This document shows positions 62,329-64,000 of a DNA stretch of 64,000 nt, piece by piece. Location: positions 34,622 to 98,621 of the forward strand of contig RHPI01003728.1 of assembly GCA_009103225.1 (NCBI GenBank), read 5' to 3'. Under the pieces are notes generated by a model. The model made no database searches and had not been told where the DNA came from. It saw only the letters and a program-made list of their open reading frames with translations. Position numbers and translations under genes: made by a program. This DNA is from Chlorokybus atmophyticus (taxonomy: Eukaryota > Streptophyta > Chlorokybophyceae > Chlorokybales > Chlorokybaceae). The first letter of the stretch is position 1, and each line of letters starts with the position of its first letter.

Positions 62329-62950
62329 TAGGCAGGTGGTCGGTGGGGTGGGGGTTGTATTTACTTGGCGAAGAAACTTCCATACAAAGTGAACGCGGCA
62401 CATGGCTGGGCTGAGGTGCTCCACGTATAGCTCATGTGGAGCACTCTATCTGACCTGGATGCAGGTGATGCAATTAAGCTTCTTGTCAGCAGTTGCCATG
62501 ACTAGAGCTTGGTGCACAAACGTTGTTGTCACTGCTAGATTGCTGCCACAGCTTATTGGCACTATGCCACTGATGGCACCATCGTCTGTGCAATTCATTG
62601 TTGCAGTGTAATGAATACAAGTATGCAAGAGCATCACACTGCTATGATGTACGCGTGCTTGCCCACTCCTGTTCCTGTTCCTGCTGTTGCGGCTGCTTGC
62701 GCACAGCTGCATGGTCCTACTTGAGGTCGTGTGGCGGTGGGTGAGCGCTGGTAAGAAAGATGCCAGGTGCGGCTTGCTGTTGCTGATGCACGTGTGGCTC
62801 TTGTGCTCCTTAAAATGCACTTACTTGATGTTCCCAGCGCCACTCACCTGTAGCACATCATGCACATGTACCGCAGCCACTCATCGCACCACCCACAACC
62901 GCACACACGCACATTCGCCACCGAACAGCGCAAGAGCCCCCTCCCCCCCN

Positions 62951-63420
62951 TTAGTTGTTTTTATACAAAATGAAGTTTTAAACTCAGTTATGTAAAAGAA
63001 GAAGCCCGTGACATTTGTAACGGTGAAAATTTCCTGGTATTTACGCGGCATATTTTACTCCAATGTTATTGCCTAACTTTTTACTTTATTTTATATCTCA
63101 CCATCATCAATCTTAAGTAACAACTTGGGCTCGACATAAGAGCCTTCATCCATGTTAAATGGTGAGAACAAAACACATTTAATAAAAATATAAATAACTC
63201 ACTTGAGAATAAAAAGGCTTCGGTCTTTAAAAAATCGTTTGGTGTGGTTTGACGCTGAAGAGATACAACTAGAATTGAAAGGGGAGGTAGTCAGCTTAAG
63301 CAACAGGTTGAGCAAGAGTACCAAATATTAACTGGGCAAATAGGAACCTTAAAAGATATTCTAGAAGATAAGAATCTTCTAACTAATAAGGTAAATCTTT
63401 CAGCGGTTTGGGGAACAGGC
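62951..63420. other. Abruptly AT-rich segment after an N, with coiled-coil frame
   Basis: Directly after a C run and the single N at 62950 the composition drops to clearly AT-rich for about 450 bp, then becomes GC-rich again. Within it, from about 63255, one plus-strand frame encodes a coiled-coil-like stretch (QLKQQVEQEYQILTGQIG then LKDILEDKNLLTNKVNL). It has no start codon and no recognisable family. It may be an exon, a transposon piece or foreign sequence joined in assembly. Confidence 0.35.
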
Positions 63421-63456
63421 GTAGAGTTCGAAGGCCTTAGTCTCGGGGGGAATTTC

Positions 63457-63479
63457 CCTCTCTCCCTCTCTCCCTCTCC

Positions 63480-63512
<33 letters not shown>

Positions 63513-63529
63513 CCTCTCTCTCTCTCCCC
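63457..63529. repeat. CT-rich microsatellite
   Basis: About 73 bases of TC/CCCTCT repeats. The minus-strand open frames rich in Arg-Glu across it are products of the repeat. Confidence 0.93.
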
Positions 63530-63699
63530 GCATGCGTGTTCGCGCTTGCAGCAAAGACGAGTACACCGTAGGTGTCCATATCACACCCACACAACATCAA
63601 CGCTGACAAGTACCGCAACTGGCTTCCTAACGTGGTCGGAGTACAGCATTGTAGCGTAGCGTACAGTATGCAGTACTCCATGAACTGCATACAGTAGCA

Positions 63700-63769
63700 G
63701 CGCTTGCAGAGAACAACACCATGCAGACACCTGAGATGAGGTGTCTGCATGGTATTGTTCTGCAAGCGC
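63700..63769. repeat. Long hairpin with 23-bp arms
   Basis: The arm at 63710-63732 is complementary to 63739-63761 with one G:T-type mismatch and a 6-base loop. After a 2-base bulge the pairing extends by another 8 bases on each side (GCGCTTGC with GCAAGCGC). The stem of about 31 bp with a short loop is compatible with a microRNA-like precursor or a small foldback element. Confidence 0.88.
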
Positions 63770-63808
63770 ACCTCAGCTCACCTCACCTCACGTCAGTAAG
63801 GTGACGTG

Positions 63809-63839
63809 ACCTGAGGTGAGGTCAGACCTCACCTCAGGT
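63809..63839. repeat. Perfect 14-bp palindrome
   Basis: ACCTGAGGTGAGGT (63809-63822) pairs exactly with 63826-63839 around a 3-base spacer. Related CACCTCA words occur just upstream at 63769-63790, and a CATGT run (63843-63858) follows, giving a dense cluster of foldback sequence with the 63700-63769 hairpin. Confidence 0.88.
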
Positions 63840-64000
63840 GCCATGTCATGTCATGTCATCACGAATCTTAACGACGGTGCTTGAAAAGTAATTGTCAAGC
63901 ACAGACAGGGCATGCACACCGTTTTCGCTTGCACGTGCCACACAGGATTGGAGAGGGAGGAGATGCATATAAGGAGGCGGCGCCGCATGCCTGTCTCAAT

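Noticed and set aside
63400-63771. Minus-strand frame with long Arg-Glu repeats
   Set aside because: Product of the CT microsatellite at 63457-63529.
1-64000. CRISPR arrays, prokaryotic operons, phage or defence islands
   Set aside because: No regularly spaced direct repeats and no intron-free gene clusters; the gene structure is eukaryotic throughout.

Overview
This window is nuclear DNA of a eukaryote, most likely a green alga. Almost every gene is cut into short exons by spliceosomal introns, proteins carry organelle-type N-terminal extensions, and one gene pairs a Tudor-like domain with an Enhancer-of-Polycomb module, an arrangement I know from plants. A DPCD gene points to a lineage that makes cilia or flagella. 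Composition alternates between GC-rich gene blocks with CAG/GCC-type low complexity and AT-rich gene-free blocks. I cannot name the species.

Layout, left to right. RPB1, the largest subunit of RNA polymerase II, lies on the minus strand (1638-8290, 10 exons, 1786 aa). A RAD7-type leucine-rich-repeat gene diverges from it (9204-12052 +). DPCD (13334-15833 -) is head to head with a DBHS (NONO/SFPQ/PSPC1-type) RNA-binding protein gene (16569-20242 +). An assembly gap (21135-21294) separates these from a U-box gene (21795-23704 -), which diverges from the Tudor/EPL chromatin gene (25274-30325 +). After 3.2 kb of AT-rich DNA come a FolD-type folate enzyme (33548-35817 +), a probable retroelement remnant (about 36595-36940 -) and a secreted multidomain protein (37537-42063 -). 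A second AT-rich block (about 44.0-47.0 kb) precedes D-lactate dehydrogenase (47681-50766 +), a two-pass organelle membrane protein (51698-54318 -), NSUN5 rRNA methyltransferase (54445-57440 +) and protein-L-isoaspartate methyltransferase (59151-60878 +). The last 3 kb holds a possible first exon, an abrupt AT-rich segment after an N, a CT microsatellite and a cluster of strong hairpins.

I rebuilt ten gene models exon by exon, with all phases closing: RPB1, RAD7-like, DPCD, DBHS, Tudor/EPL, FolD, D-LDH, the membrane protein, NSUN5 and PCMT. The genes do not form a pathway; they are mostly housekeeping genes, often in divergent pairs that could share promoters. The most notable points are a DBHS-family protein outside animals, an excess of GC-AG introns (7 of 81 resolved introns), and two exact duplicated blocks that each end at a single N and are probably assembly artefacts.
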